From Streptomyces sp. SDr-06 (lineage in GTDB: Bacteria; Actinomycetota; Actinomycetes; Streptomycetales; Streptomycetaceae), in NCBI RefSeq assembly GCF_003324565.1, contig NZ_QOLA01000017.1, positions 62,001 to 126,000 of the forward strand: DNA of 64,000 nt. The letters run 5' to 3'. The position numbers were made by a program, and so were the translations under genes. Shown one piece after another: positions 34,902-42,743 of the stretch. The notes below the pieces were generated by a model. That model saw only the letters and a program-made list of their open reading frames with translations, had not been told where the DNA came from and did no database searches. The stretch's first letter is position 1; each line of letters starts with the position of its first letter.

Positions 34902-35719
34902 TGAGTACGAACGCCGCTGACCCTCTAGTCGCCCTCGGCGGGCTGCCGGGCGTCCCGGACGCCGTGGACTCCGTGCGCAAGGCCGTGGACCGGGTCTACG
35001 GGCACCGCGTGATGCGGCGCCGCAGCAACGAGATCACCTCGGAGGCGGCGCTGCGCGGGGCGCGCGGCAGTGCCGCCCTGTCCGGTGCGGACTGGGCGCT
35101 GGAAGAGGTGCGCAGGCGTACCGACTTCGGCAGCGAGCCCGAGGCGCGTGCGGTCGGCGCCGCTCTGCGGCTGACCGCCGAGGCGGGTCAACTGCTCTCC
35201 ATCTGGCGGCAGTCGCCCCTGCGGGTGCTGGCCCGGCTTCATCTGGTGGCGGCCGCGGACGCGGATGACGCGGTCGGGCGGCCGAGGCAGCACGGCGAAG
35301 CGGTCGACGAGCCGCTCATCGAACTTCCGCTGCCTGGCGCGGACGAGGTGGCGGGTCGCCTCGAAGGCCTCTCCCGGCTGATCATCGCGGGCGGCTCGGC
35401 CCCCGCTCTGGTGACCGCGGCCATCGTGCACGGGGAACTGGTCGCGCTGCGGCCGTTCACCTCGTACAACGGACTCGTCGCGCGCACCGCGGAGCGGATC
35501 GTGCTGATCGGCAGCGGTCTGGACCCCAAGGCGATCTGCCCGGCCGAGGTCGGTCACGCGGAGCTGGGCCGGGCGGCCTACGCGGCGGCGCTCGAGGGCT
35601 ATGTGTCGGGGACGCCGCAGGGCATGGCCGCCTGGATCACCCACTGCGGCAAGGCCGTCGAGCTGGGCGTGCGCGAGTCGACGGCGGTGTGCGAGGCGCT
35701 CCAGCGCGGCGCCGCGTAG
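34901..35719 (+). CDS. Fic-like protein with a degenerate Fic motif
   Basis: 272-residue helical protein. Near residue 185, HGELVALRPFTSYNGLVART aligns with the Fic active site HPFxxGNGRxxR but has Arg for the catalytic His and NGL for GNGR. It is therefore probably not an active AMP-transferase, though the fold may be kept. It is often labelled 'oxidoreductase' in streptomycetes without evidence in the sequence. The gene is followed by the 6S-like RNA on the opposite strand. Confidence 0.75.
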   Translation: MSTNAADPLVALGGLPGVPDAVDSVRKAVDRVYGHRVMRRRSNEITSEAALRGARGSAALSGADWALEEVRRRTDFGSEPEARAVGAALRLTAEAGQLLSIWRQSPLRVLARLHLVAAADADDAVGRPRQHGEAVDEPLIELPLPGADEVAGRLEGLSRLIIAGGSAPALVTAAIVHGELVALRPFTSYNGLVARTAERIVLIGSGLDPKAICPAEVGHAELGRAAYAAALEGYVSGTPQGMAAWITHCGKAVELGVRESTAVCEALQRGAA

Positions 35720-35804
35720 GCGTCGGCCCGCTGTTCGGGGTCCCTCGGGGCTCGCCCTTTATGTGCGCGTCATGTACGTGTCGTGTCTTACGTACGGAAA
35801 AGGG

Positions 35805-36070
35805 TTGCGGCGGTATCGATGTCCGATACCGCCGCTGGCATGTCCACCGAGTTACCAAGCGTCCTCGAATGTTGCCCATCAGGCCGGGATTCTCTGCCCG
35901 TTCACCTGGTGCGGCTGGCCCGTAATCGACGGGTCGACGTCGCGTGGGTGCTCGATGTCCATGCTCGGTCCGTGGGGCCTTTATTGCGTAGAAGGTGATC
36001 CTCTCGGATGTCCCAGGTCTCGCGGGCCGTTGAGTCCTTTCTACTCCCGTCCGGCGAGAAGCGAAACCCC
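35805..36070 (-). ncRNA. 6S-like RNA region (scr3559-like)
   Basis: The 453-bp gap between the Fic-like and HAD genes is where S. coelicolor encodes the 6S-like RNA scr3559 (from memory of the literature). The minus strand fits a rod-shaped RNA: GCCCG-n4-ACCTGG (plus 36013-36027) pairs with CCAGGT-n3-CGGGC (plus 35896-35909), with CTC/GAG and GGA/TCC continuing outward, enclosing a core of about 100 nt. It is preceded by an AT-rich stretch with TTGAAC (36099-36094) and ends at a 12-bp hairpin followed by TTTT. Mature ends are uncertain; a product near 190 nt would be about 35880-36070. Confidence 0.55.
35807..35835 (-). terminator. 12-bp hairpin with T-run on the minus strand
   Basis: GCGGCGGTATCG (35807-35818) pairs with CGATACCGCCGC (35824-35835), loop ATGTC. 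On the minus strand AACCCTTTTCC follows, as a Rho-independent terminator for the 6S-like RNA. It can also stop the Fic-like transcript. Confidence 0.75.
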
Positions 36071-36172
36071 TGACCACAGTTCTTTACTTTTAGGTTCAAA
36101 CAGGGGTGAAACGGACCTCTGCTTTCAGATGTGTTCCCCGGTCACGCCCTTCGGGCACGTTTACGCGCCGCC

Positions 36173-37009
36173 TCAGGCGGAGCCGGAGCCGCGCCGACGG
36201 CTGGCGTACCAGACGAGGCCGGCGGTCGCCGCCGCCGCGCCGACCCCCGCCGCGACCAGCAGGGCGGACCGGGGCGGCATGGTGAGCGCGGGCAGCCGTT
36301 GCTTGAGGCTGACGGGCCTGCTGAAGACGAGAATCGGCCATTCCCGCGCGGTCGCTTCACGGCGCAGGGCGCGGTCCGGGTTGACCGCGTAGGGGTGGCC
36401 GACGGACTCCAGCATCGGCACGTCGGTCGCCGAATCGCTGTAGGCGTAGCACCGTGCGAGGTCGTATCCCTCGGACGCGGCCAGCTCCTTGATGGCCTCG
36501 GCCTTCGTCGGCCCGTAGGCGTAGTACTCGACATCCCCCGTGAAGCAGCCGTCGTCGCCGACCACCATCCTCGTGGCCACCACCCGGTCCGCGCCGAGCA
36601 GTTCGCCGATCGGCTCGACGACCTCGGCACCGGAGGTGGACACGATCACGACGTCGCGGCCCGCGGCGTGGTGCTCCTCGATGAGGGAAGCGGCCTCGTC
36701 GTAGATGATCGGGTCGATCAGGTCGTGCAGGGTCTCGGCGACGATCTCCTTGACCTGCTGCACGTTCCAGCCCTTGCAGAGGGCGGACAGGTACTCGCGC
36801 ATCCGCTCCATCTGGTCGTGGTCGGCACCGCCGGCGAGGAATACGAACTGCGCGTAGGCGGTACGCAGTACGGCGCGACGGTTGATCAGTCCTCCTTGAT
36901 AGAAGGACTTGCTGAAGGTCAGGGTCGACGACTTGGCAATGACTGTCTTGTCCAAGTCGAAGAAGGCGGCGGTACGCGGCAACGAGTGGTTTTCCACGAG
37001 CCCGAGCAT
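36173..37009 (-). CDS. HAD-IB family hydrolase
   Basis: 278-residue haloacid-dehalogenase-fold phosphatase. Motif I is AAFFDLDKTVI with nucleophile Asp18 and Asp20; motif II VIVSTSGAEV; motifs III/IV YAYSDSATDVPMLESVG. The C-terminal 30 residues contain a hydrophobic span (SALLVAAGVGAAAATAGLVW) before RRR, so the enzyme may be tail-anchored. The position between 6S-like and 6C RNAs and next to ssd is the conserved actinomycete order. ATG at 37009 is used; GTG five codons in is an alternative. Confidence 0.88.
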   Translation of the reverse strand: MLGLVENHSLPRTAAFFDLDKTVIAKSSTLTFSKSFYQGGLINRRAVLRTAYAQFVFLAGGADHDQMERMREYLSALCKGWNVQQVKEIVAETLHDLIDPIIYDEAASLIEEHHAAGRDVVIVSTSGAEVVEPIGELLGADRVVATRMVVGDDGCFTGDVEYYAYGPTKAEAIKELAASEGYDLARCYAYSDSATDVPMLESVGHPYAVNPDRALRREATAREWPILVFSRPVSLKQRLPALTMPPRSALLVAAGVGAAAATAGLVWYASRRRGSGSA

Positions 37010-37028
37010 AGGCGCCCACCATTCGGCG

Positions 37029-37180
37029 TAAGCTGGGGCGCGTGGGTTTGCCTGAGAAGGCTCTCGGGTACACCATGGAAGTCACGGATCGTTCGCGACC
37101 GTGCTAACCCGGTCCGACTCCTCCCCCCCCGAGTCGGCCGTGGGGACGACCCCCGCTCTCCCCCCCGGCGGGGGTCGTCG
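37029..37180 (+). ncRNA. 6C RNA (two hairpins with C-run loops)
   Basis: Two tandem stem-loops have loops of consecutive cytosines: CCGACTC/GAGTCGG (37114-37120, 37131-37137) around CTCCCCCCCC, and GACGACCCCCGC/GCGGGGGTCGTC (37145-37156, 37168-37179) around TCTCCCCCCCG. This is the defining structure of the actinobacterial 6C RNA family, and the place between HAD and ssd genes matches the known locus in Mycobacterium (B11) and Streptomyces. The 5' end is uncertain: a TAAGCT hexamer at 37029-37034 would start it near 37041, while the family size of about 100 nt suggests a start near 37080. Confidence 0.9.
37042..37107 (+). CDS. Possible 21-codon leaderless ORF running into 6C RNA
   Basis: GTG at 37042 follows TAAGCT by 7 nt, the geometry seen at the other leaderless genes in this window. 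The ORF (VGLPEKALGYTMEVTDRSRPC) ends in TAA seven bases before the first C-loop hairpin. It may be a real small peptide, a leader coupled to the RNA, or chance; the peptide resembles nothing I know. Confidence 0.3.
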   Translation: MGLPEKALGYTMEVTDRSRPC

Positions 37181-37454
37181 CATGTCCGGACGCGTTTTCG
37201 GCCCCTCGAACCGACCGCCGTCCCCTCGCCTCGGCCTCGTTCTCCCCGCTCTGTACTGCCCAGGACTCGTCACTGTGTGTAGTGGTTGCGCTGCGCTCCG
37301 GGAGTCACCGGTATAGGTGAACGGGATATTCACAACGGGGATAGTTGTCCACAGATTTCGATCAAGATCCACATTATTTCGAGCCGCCCTCCACCGTGAT
37401 TCCAGTGCGCGAAGTACGCGGACGCAGGAATCCGACTGAGAGGGGGCGGAAATC

Positions 37455-38570
37455 GTGGACGGAGCCATGGCATCCGACCGGCCGCCGGGCCCGGAGGGGC
37501 AGCGCGGCGGACCGCTGATCGTGACCGAGGACGAGGAACTGCTCGACGATCTGCTGCGGCTGTGCGCCGCGGCGGGCGCGGAGCCCGAGGTGTGCCACGG
37601 GGTGCCCGACCGCAGAGGCGGCTGGGAGAGCGCGCCGCTGATTCTGGTCGGTGACGACGCCGCTCCCCGGCTGCTCGGATCGGCCCGCAGACGCGGGGTG
37701 CTCCTGGTGGGGCGGAACCAGGACGACCCCGGTGTCTGGCAGACGGCGGTCGAGCTCGGCGCGGACCATGTGCTGCGCCTGCCCGACGCCGAGCCGTGGC
37801 TCGTCGACCGGATCGCGGACGCCGCCGAAGGCGTGGGACGACCGGCCCTGACGGTCGGCGTGATCGGCGGCCGGGGCGGCGCCGGGGCCTCGACCCTGGC
37901 CTGCGCCCTCGCGGTGACCGCCGCGCGTACGGGGCGGCGCACCATGCTGATCGACGGCGACCCGCTCGGCGGCGGCCTCGATGTGCTGCTCGGCGGGGAG
38001 CAGGCCGACGGCCGACGATGGCCGGATTTCGCCGCTTCGCGGGGCCGGGTCGCCGGGGGCGCCCTGGAGGAATCGCTGCCTCGGCTGCACCAGTTGAGGG
38101 TGCTGAGCTGGGACCGCGGGGACTGGGTGGTGATCCCGGGAGAGGCCATGCGGGCCGTGCTCGCGGCGGCCCGCCGCCGGGGCGGCGTGGTCGTCGTGGA
38201 CCTGCCGCGCCGGATCGACGACTCGGTGGTCGAGGCGCTCGCCCAGCTGGACCTGGGGCTTCTGGTGGTCCCGGCCGAGCTGCGCGCGGTCGCGGGGGCC
38301 AACCGGGTCGCCTCCTCGGTCGGCATGGTGCTGCGCGATCTGCGCGTGGTCGTACGAGGTCCGTACGCGTCCGGGCTCGACGAGCAGTGGGTGGCCGGGG
38401 CGCTGGGCCTGCCGCTGGCGGGTGAACTGCCGTTGGAGCCAGGCCTGTTGGAGGCACAGGAGGGCGGCGCGCCGCCGGGGAGCGCCCCGCGCGGGCCGTT
38501 GGCCCGATTCTGCACGGCCTTCTGGGACCAGGCCCTCGCCGGTGGCCTCGCCGGGGGAGCGCTCTCGTGA
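37455..38570 (+). CDS. ssd: Septum-site-determining protein Ssd / CpaE-like
   Basis: 371-residue member of the ParA/MinD superfamily. The N-terminal 125 residues resemble a degenerate receiver domain (GPLIVTEDEELLDDLLRLC). The ATPase part has GGRGGAGASTLACALAVT at 138-155, where the usual GK[ST] is replaced (AGAST), then LIDGDPLGGGLDVLLG and VVVDLPRRIDD. CpaE proteins position the pilus machine; the mycobacterial homologue Ssd affects septation. GTG at 37455 has GGGGGCGG upstream; ATG at 37467 is an alternative. First gene of the tad operon. Confidence 0.88.
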   Translation: MDGAMASDRPPGPEGQRGGPLIVTEDEELLDDLLRLCAAAGAEPEVCHGVPDRRGGWESAPLILVGDDAAPRLLGSARRRGVLLVGRNQDDPGVWQTAVELGADHVLRLPDAEPWLVDRIADAAEGVGRPALTVGVIGGRGGAGASTLACALAVTAARTGRRTMLIDGDPLGGGLDVLLGGEQADGRRWPDFAASRGRVAGGALEESLPRLHQLRVLSWDRGDWVVIPGEAMRAVLAAARRRGGVVVVDLPRRIDDSVVEALAQLDLGLLVVPAELRAVAGANRVASSVGMVLRDLRVVVRGPYASGLDEQWVAGALGLPLAGELPLEPGLLEAQEGGAPPGSAPRGPLARFCTAFWDQALAGGLAGGALS

Positions 38571-39808
38571 ACGCGATGCGCGATACGGGCCGCCCCTCCC
38601 CGGGCGCACCGGCGGGGGCCGCGGGAGGGGAGCGGCCCACAAGGTGGTCCGTCCAGGGCGCCGGGCCGCCGCTGCTGGACGCCGTGCGGCAGCGGCTGGC
38701 CGAGAGCGGCGCCGAGCCGACCCCGGCCAGGGTCGCGGCGGCCCTGCGTGCGCAGGGGCGGCTCCTGGGCGACGCGGAAGTGCTCGGCGGGGCCGAGGAG
38801 TTGCGGTCCGAGCTGGTGGGGACCGGGCCGCTTGAGCCGCTGCTGGCCGACCCGGAGGTGACCGATGTGCTGGTCTCCGCGCCCGACCGGGTGTGGGTGG
38901 ACCGGGGCGCCGGGCTCGAACTGACCGGGGTCCGCTTCGCCGACCCGGCGGCGGTGCGCAGGCTCGCCCAGCGGCTCGCCGCGGTCGCGGGCCGACGGCT
39001 CGACGACGCCCGGCCCTGGGTGGACGCCCGGCTGCCGGACGGCACCCGGATGCATGCCGTCCTGGAGCCGGTGGCCGTCGGCTCGGCCTGTCTCTCTCTG
39101 CGGGTGGTGCGTCCGAGGGCGTTCTCCCTGGCCGAGCTCACCGCGGCGGGCACGGTGCCGCCCGGGGGTGAAAAGGTGCTGCGGGCGCTGCTCGAAGCCC
39201 GCGTGTCGTTCCTGGTGAGCGGCGGCACCGGCACCGGCAAGACCACGCTCCTGGCGACGCTGCTCGGCCTCGTCGGAGAGGGCGAACGGATCGTACTGAC
39301 CGAGGACTCGGCCGAGTTGAGGCCCGACCATCCGCATGTGGTGCGCCTCGAAGCGCGGCCCGCCAATCAGGAGGGCGCGGGCCTGGTGACCCTGCGGGAC
39401 CTGGTCCGCCAGGCCTTGCGGATGCGGCCGGACCGGCTGGTCGTCGGCGAGGTGCGGGGCGCCGAGGTGACGGATCTGCTGAGCGCGCTGAACACGGGGC
39501 ACGAGGGCGGTTGTGGGACGGTTCATGCCAATTCCGCCGCCGATGTCCCGGCCCGCCTCGAAGCGCTGGGCACGGCCGCAGGGCTCGACCGGGCCGCCCT
39601 GCACAGCCAGTTGGCGGCCGCGCTGTCGGTGGTGGTCCATCTCGTACGCGACCGCGCCGGGCGGCGCCGGATCGCCGAGGTGCGCGTCCTGGAGCGGGAC
39701 GCGGCGGGTCTGGTGGTGACGGTGCCCGCGCTGCGGTGGGGCAGGACGGGGTTCACGCGCGACTCGGGCTGGGAGCGGCTGCGGGCGCTGATCGGGGGTG
39801 CGTGGTGA
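38567..39808 (+). CDS. tadA: TadA/CpaF-family pilus ATPase
   Basis: 413-residue secretion ATPase that powers assembly of Flp/Tad pili from the cytoplasmic face. N-terminal helical domain to about 130; Walker A GGTGTGKTT at 219-227; the Asp and His boxes follow (LTEDSAELRPDHPHVV, GTVHANSA). GTG at 38567 overlaps the ssd stop (GTGA). Length is normal for actinomycete Tad ATPases. Confidence 0.93.
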   Translation: MNAMRDTGRPSPGAPAGAAGGERPTRWSVQGAGPPLLDAVRQRLAESGAEPTPARVAAALRAQGRLLGDAEVLGGAEELRSELVGTGPLEPLLADPEVTDVLVSAPDRVWVDRGAGLELTGVRFADPAAVRRLAQRLAAVAGRRLDDARPWVDARLPDGTRMHAVLEPVAVGSACLSLRVVRPRAFSLAELTAAGTVPPGGEKVLRALLEARVSFLVSGGTGTGKTTLLATLLGLVGEGERIVLTEDSAELRPDHPHVVRLEARPANQEGAGLVTLRDLVRQALRMRPDRLVVGEVRGAEVTDLLSALNTGHEGGCGTVHANSAADVPARLEALGTAAGLDRAALHSQLAAALSVVVHLVRDRAGRRRIAEVRVLERDAAGLVVTVPALRWGRTGFTRDSGWERLRALIGGAW

Positions 39809-40692
39809 GGGATCTTTCGATGGGGCTGCCCGCCTGGGCGGCGGTGTGCGCGGGCGCGGCCGCGTGGTTGTGGGCCGGTCAGGACCAGGGGGTGCGGCGG
39901 GCCCGGCTGATGTTCGCGGGTGCCGGAAGCGCAGGCGTGGGCGGGGCGGGCACCGAATTCGGCGCCGCACCTCTCGGGCGATGGTTCACGCGGGCGCGGC
40001 ACAGGGCCCGGTGGCGTACGGAGTGGCTGTGTCTGCCGCTGGGGCTGCTGCTGGCCCTTCTCGGCGGATCGGTGCTGCCGCTGATCGCGGGTGCGGTGGC
40101 GGTGCCCTTGGTCGGGCGGCGGCTGCGAGCCCGGGAGCGCGAGCGGGCGAGGGCGCGGCGGGCCGACGAGGTCGTCGCCTGGTGCGCCGCGGTGGCCTCG
40201 GAGCTGCGGGCGGGCCGCCAGCCCGGCCAGGCGCTCGCGGCGGCCTGCCGGGACACGACGGCCCTGGGCGCGGTGACGGCCCCGGTGGTGGCGGCCGCGA
40301 AGTTCGGCGGAGACGTGCCCGGGGCGCTGCGGGAGGCGGCCAGGGAGCCGGGCGCCGAGGGCCTCGCGGGAGTCGCCGCGTGCTGGCAGGTCGCGGTGGA
40401 CGGCGGTGCGGGCCTCGCCTCGGGACTTGAGCGCCTGGAGAGCGCGCTGCGGGCCGAGCGGGAGCAACAGGAGGCGTTGCGCTCGGAGTTGGCGGGTGCG
40501 CGCACCACGGTCCTGCTTCTCGCTCTGCTTCCGGTCCTCGGGATCGTGCTCGGCACGGCGATGGGCGCGCGCCCGCTACGGGTGCTGCTGCACAGCCCGG
40601 CCGGGTTCGGTTGCCTGCTGATCGCCGGGGTCCTTGAGGCCGCCGGAGTGTGGTGGGCGGCGCGGATCGTACGGGCCGGGGAGGGGCGGTGA
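39805..40692 (+). CDS. tadB: TadB-like type II secretion F domain protein
   Basis: 295-residue inner-membrane platform protein: an N-terminal membrane span, a pair near residue 75, the GspF-type cytosolic helical bundle (DEVVAWCAAVASELRAGRQPGQA), and two C-terminal spans. GTG at 39805 overlaps the tadA stop. Confidence 0.88.
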   Translation: MRDLSMGLPAWAAVCAGAAAWLWAGQDQGVRRARLMFAGAGSAGVGGAGTEFGAAPLGRWFTRARHRARWRTEWLCLPLGLLLALLGGSVLPLIAGAVAVPLVGRRLRARERERARARRADEVVAWCAAVASELRAGRQPGQALAAACRDTTALGAVTAPVVAAAKFGGDVPGALREAAREPGAEGLAGVAACWQVAVDGGAGLASGLERLESALRAEREQQEALRSELAGARTTVLLLALLPVLGIVLGTAMGARPLRVLLHSPAGFGCLLIAGVLEAAGVWWAARIVRAGEGR

Positions 40693-41480
40693 GCCCGGTG
40701 CCGGAGGTTGTCCACAGGCTGGGGGTGGCGGTGGGGGCGGCCGCGCTCGTGTGGTGGGCGGCCCTCGGGGTGGCGCGGCGGCGCGACGAACGCACGCTTC
40801 GGCGCCGGATGGCGGCGCTGTTCGCCCTGGAGGCGCCGACCCCGCCCTCCCCCGGGCGCTGGAGACCGGCAGGGAAGGCGCGGATCAAGCAGTGGGGGCC
40901 GCCCCTGGGGGCGTTGGCGGCCTGTTGGGTGCTGGTCGGCGGGGTCGCGGGCGTGCTGGGCGGCCTGGCGGCGGCGTACGGCGCGTGGCGCTGGGGGCGC
41001 CGGCGTCGGGCGCGCGGGAACAGCGCCGAGGAGCTCCGTGCCGCTGCCCAAGAACTCCCGCTCGCCGCCGACCTGTTGGCGGCGTGCCTCGCGGCCGGGG
41101 CCGGGCCGCGCGAGGCGGCGGGGGCGGTGGGCGCCACCCTGGAGGGCCCCGTCGGAGCGCGCCTCGGCCGGGCCGCCGCCGAACTGCGCATGGGCGGTGA
41201 ACCGGCCGACGCGTGGGGGAGGTTGGGGGCGATACCGGGCGCGGCCGAGCTGGCCCGCTGCCTGGAACGGGCCGCGACGTCCGGGTCGCCCGCGGCGGGC
41301 CCGGTCGCCCGGGTCGCCGAACGCTGCCGGGCCGAGCGGACCAGGCAGGCATCGGCGCGGGCCAGGCGCGCGGGCGTCCTGATCACCGGTCCGCTGGGCC
41401 TCTGCTTCCTCCCGGCCTTCCTCGCGGCGGGCGTCGCCCCGGTGGTGATCGGGCTGGCGGGCGGGCTGCTGAGGCGGTGA
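40689..41480 (+). CDS. tadC: TadC-like type II secretion F domain protein
   Basis: 263-residue second platform protein, again with early membrane spans, a helical core (LPLAADLLAACLAAGAGPREAA) and C-terminal spans ending GGLLRR. The GTG (SPVPEVVHRLG) overlaps the tadB stop. Partner of TadB in the pilus motor platform. Confidence 0.85.
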   Translation: MSPVPEVVHRLGVAVGAAALVWWAALGVARRRDERTLRRRMAALFALEAPTPPSPGRWRPAGKARIKQWGPPLGALAACWVLVGGVAGVLGGLAAAYGAWRWGRRRRARGNSAEELRAAAQELPLAADLLAACLAAGAGPREAAGAVGATLEGPVGARLGRAAAELRMGGEPADAWGRLGAIPGAAELARCLERAATSGSPAAGPVARVAERCRAERTRQASARARRAGVLITGPLGLCFLPAFLAAGVAPVVIGLAGGLLRR

Positions 41481-41672
41481 GGGGCCGTGCTCAGCGGCCC
41501 CGGTGCCACAGGCGCCGTTAGTGGCCCTCTCTGCGGGCTTGGCGTCGCCGGGCCTCGGGCCCGGAGTGCGGCGCTCGGCCGACACGACCCGGATGCGGTC
41601 ATCTCCTGTCCACACACAGCACAACACATCAAGGCGCACGAAAGCGCTGACGAAGCAAGGGAGTTGGGATCA

Positions 41673-41906
41673 ATGGACACGGTTTTCCATCGGCAGGCGA
41701 GTGTCATGAATCGGCGGATGCGGCGCTGGGGCGGTGCGCTGCGGCGGCGGGTGCGGGGTGACGCGGGGATGACGACCTCGGAGTACGCCGTGGGCACGCT
41801 CGCGGCCTGCGCCTTCGCGGCGATCCTGTACAAGGTCGTCACCAGTGGGGGCGTGGTGACCGCGCTGACCCAGCTGATCACCAAGGCGCTCGATGTGCAG
41901 TTCTGA
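41673..41906 (+). CDS. Flp pilin-like DUF4244 protein
   Basis: 77-residue prepilin. A basic leader ends at Gly32, then MTTSEYAVGTLAACAFAAIL, the hydrophobic pilin helix with Glu at +5; this is the class IV prepilin cleavage pattern. It is the likely major subunit of the Tad pilus. GGGAG precedes the ATG. It follows a 192-bp gap after tadC, which may hold its own promoter. Its 3' end overlaps tadE-like by 14 bp. Confidence 0.88.
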   Translation: MDTVFHRQASVMNRRMRRWGGALRRRVRGDAGMTTSEYAVGTLAACAFAAILYKVVTSGGVVTALTQLITKALDVQF

Positions 41907-42270
41907 GCGCGGCAGGCGAGGGCGGGGCGATCGGGGGTTCGTGACGGCCGAGGCCGCCGTGGCCATTCCGGCGCTCGTGGGATTCGCGCTGGCGCTGCTC
42001 TGGGCGCTGACGGCGGCCTCGGCGGAGATCCGGTGTGTGGACGCCGCCCGGGCCGGGGCCCGTGCGGTCGCCCGCTCCGAACCGGAGGCCGTGGCGGTGG
42101 CGGCGGCCAGATCGGCTGCGCCCAAGGGGGCGACGGTCACGGTGCGGCGCACCGGGGAGGTGTGGCGGGTCCGGGTGGAGTCCGCCACACCGGGCCCGCA
42201 CCGCCTGGCCCTGACGCTGAGCGCGGAGGCGGCGGCCCTGGCCGAGGACACGGTGGGGGGCGTCTCGTGA
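41893..42270 (+). CDS. TadE-like minor pseudopilin
   Basis: 125-residue protein with a type IV prepilin-like signal: basic leader, Gly15, then FVTAEAAVAIPALVGFALAL with Glu20 at +5. The rest is a short extracellular domain (TVTVRRTGEVWRVRVESA). Such TadE proteins assist Flp pilus assembly. ATG at 41893 overlaps the preceding gene. Confidence 0.88.
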   Translation: MCSSERGRRGRGDRGFVTAEAAVAIPALVGFALALLWALTAASAEIRCVDAARAGARAVARSEPEAVAVAAARSAAPKGATVTVRRTGEVWRVRVESATPGPHRLALTLSAEAAALAEDTVGGVS

Positions 42271-42731
42271 ACCTACCGGGACGGTGGAGGCCGGGAGCTC
42301 CGGCCGCGCGGGCGCTGGGCCGTGCCGGCTCGCTCATCCGGGGCCTCGTGGACCGGCTTGCGCGGGGCGGAAGCTGCCCCGACCGGGGCTCGGCCACGGT
42401 GTGGGTCGCGCTGTCGGCCGCCACGATGTGCGCGGTGTTCGCGGCCGTGCTGGGCCTCGGTCAGGCGGTGGCCGCGCGGCACCGGGCCGGCGGGGCCGCC
42501 GACCTGGCGGCGCTCGCGGCGGCCGACCGGGCTCTGTGGGGCTCGCCGGACGCCTGTGCCAAGGCCGCCGAGGTGGCCGCGGCGCAGGGTGCCCAGCTGG
42601 TGCGCTGCTCGGTGGCCGGGGAGATCGCGGACGTACGGGTGCGGGCGAGGTTCGGCCCGTACGCACCCAGCGTCCGAGCCCGGGCGGGACCGTCCCTGGC
42701 CGTGCCGGGGCCGCCCCCGGCGGTCCCGTGA
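42267..42731 (+). CDS. TadG-like membrane protein (Rv3654c-type)
   Basis: 154-residue protein with one N-terminal span (DRGSATVWVALSAATMCAVF) of the TadE/TadG type and an extracellular domain with two cysteines (DACAKAAEVAAAQGAQLVRC) likely to form a disulfide. The GTG overlaps the tadE-like stop. It is the last gene of the operon; no prepilin peptidase is present in the window. Confidence 0.8.
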   Translation: MNLPGRWRPGAPAARALGRAGSLIRGLVDRLARGGSCPDRGSATVWVALSAATMCAVFAAVLGLGQAVAARHRAGGAADLAALAAADRALWGSPDACAKAAEVAAAQGAQLVRCSVAGEIADVRVRARFGPYAPSVRARAGPSLAVPGPPPAVP

Positions 42732-42743
42732 GGGCGCGGCCGG

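Noticed and set aside
37082..39970. 962-codon minus-strand ORF opposite ssd and tadA
   Set aside because: Shadow ORF; the plus strand has overlapping genes with P-loops.
41487..41672. N-terminal extension of the DUF4244 protein
   Set aside because: The ATG at 41673 has GGGAG and gives a proper prepilin leader; the extension lacks a ribosome site.
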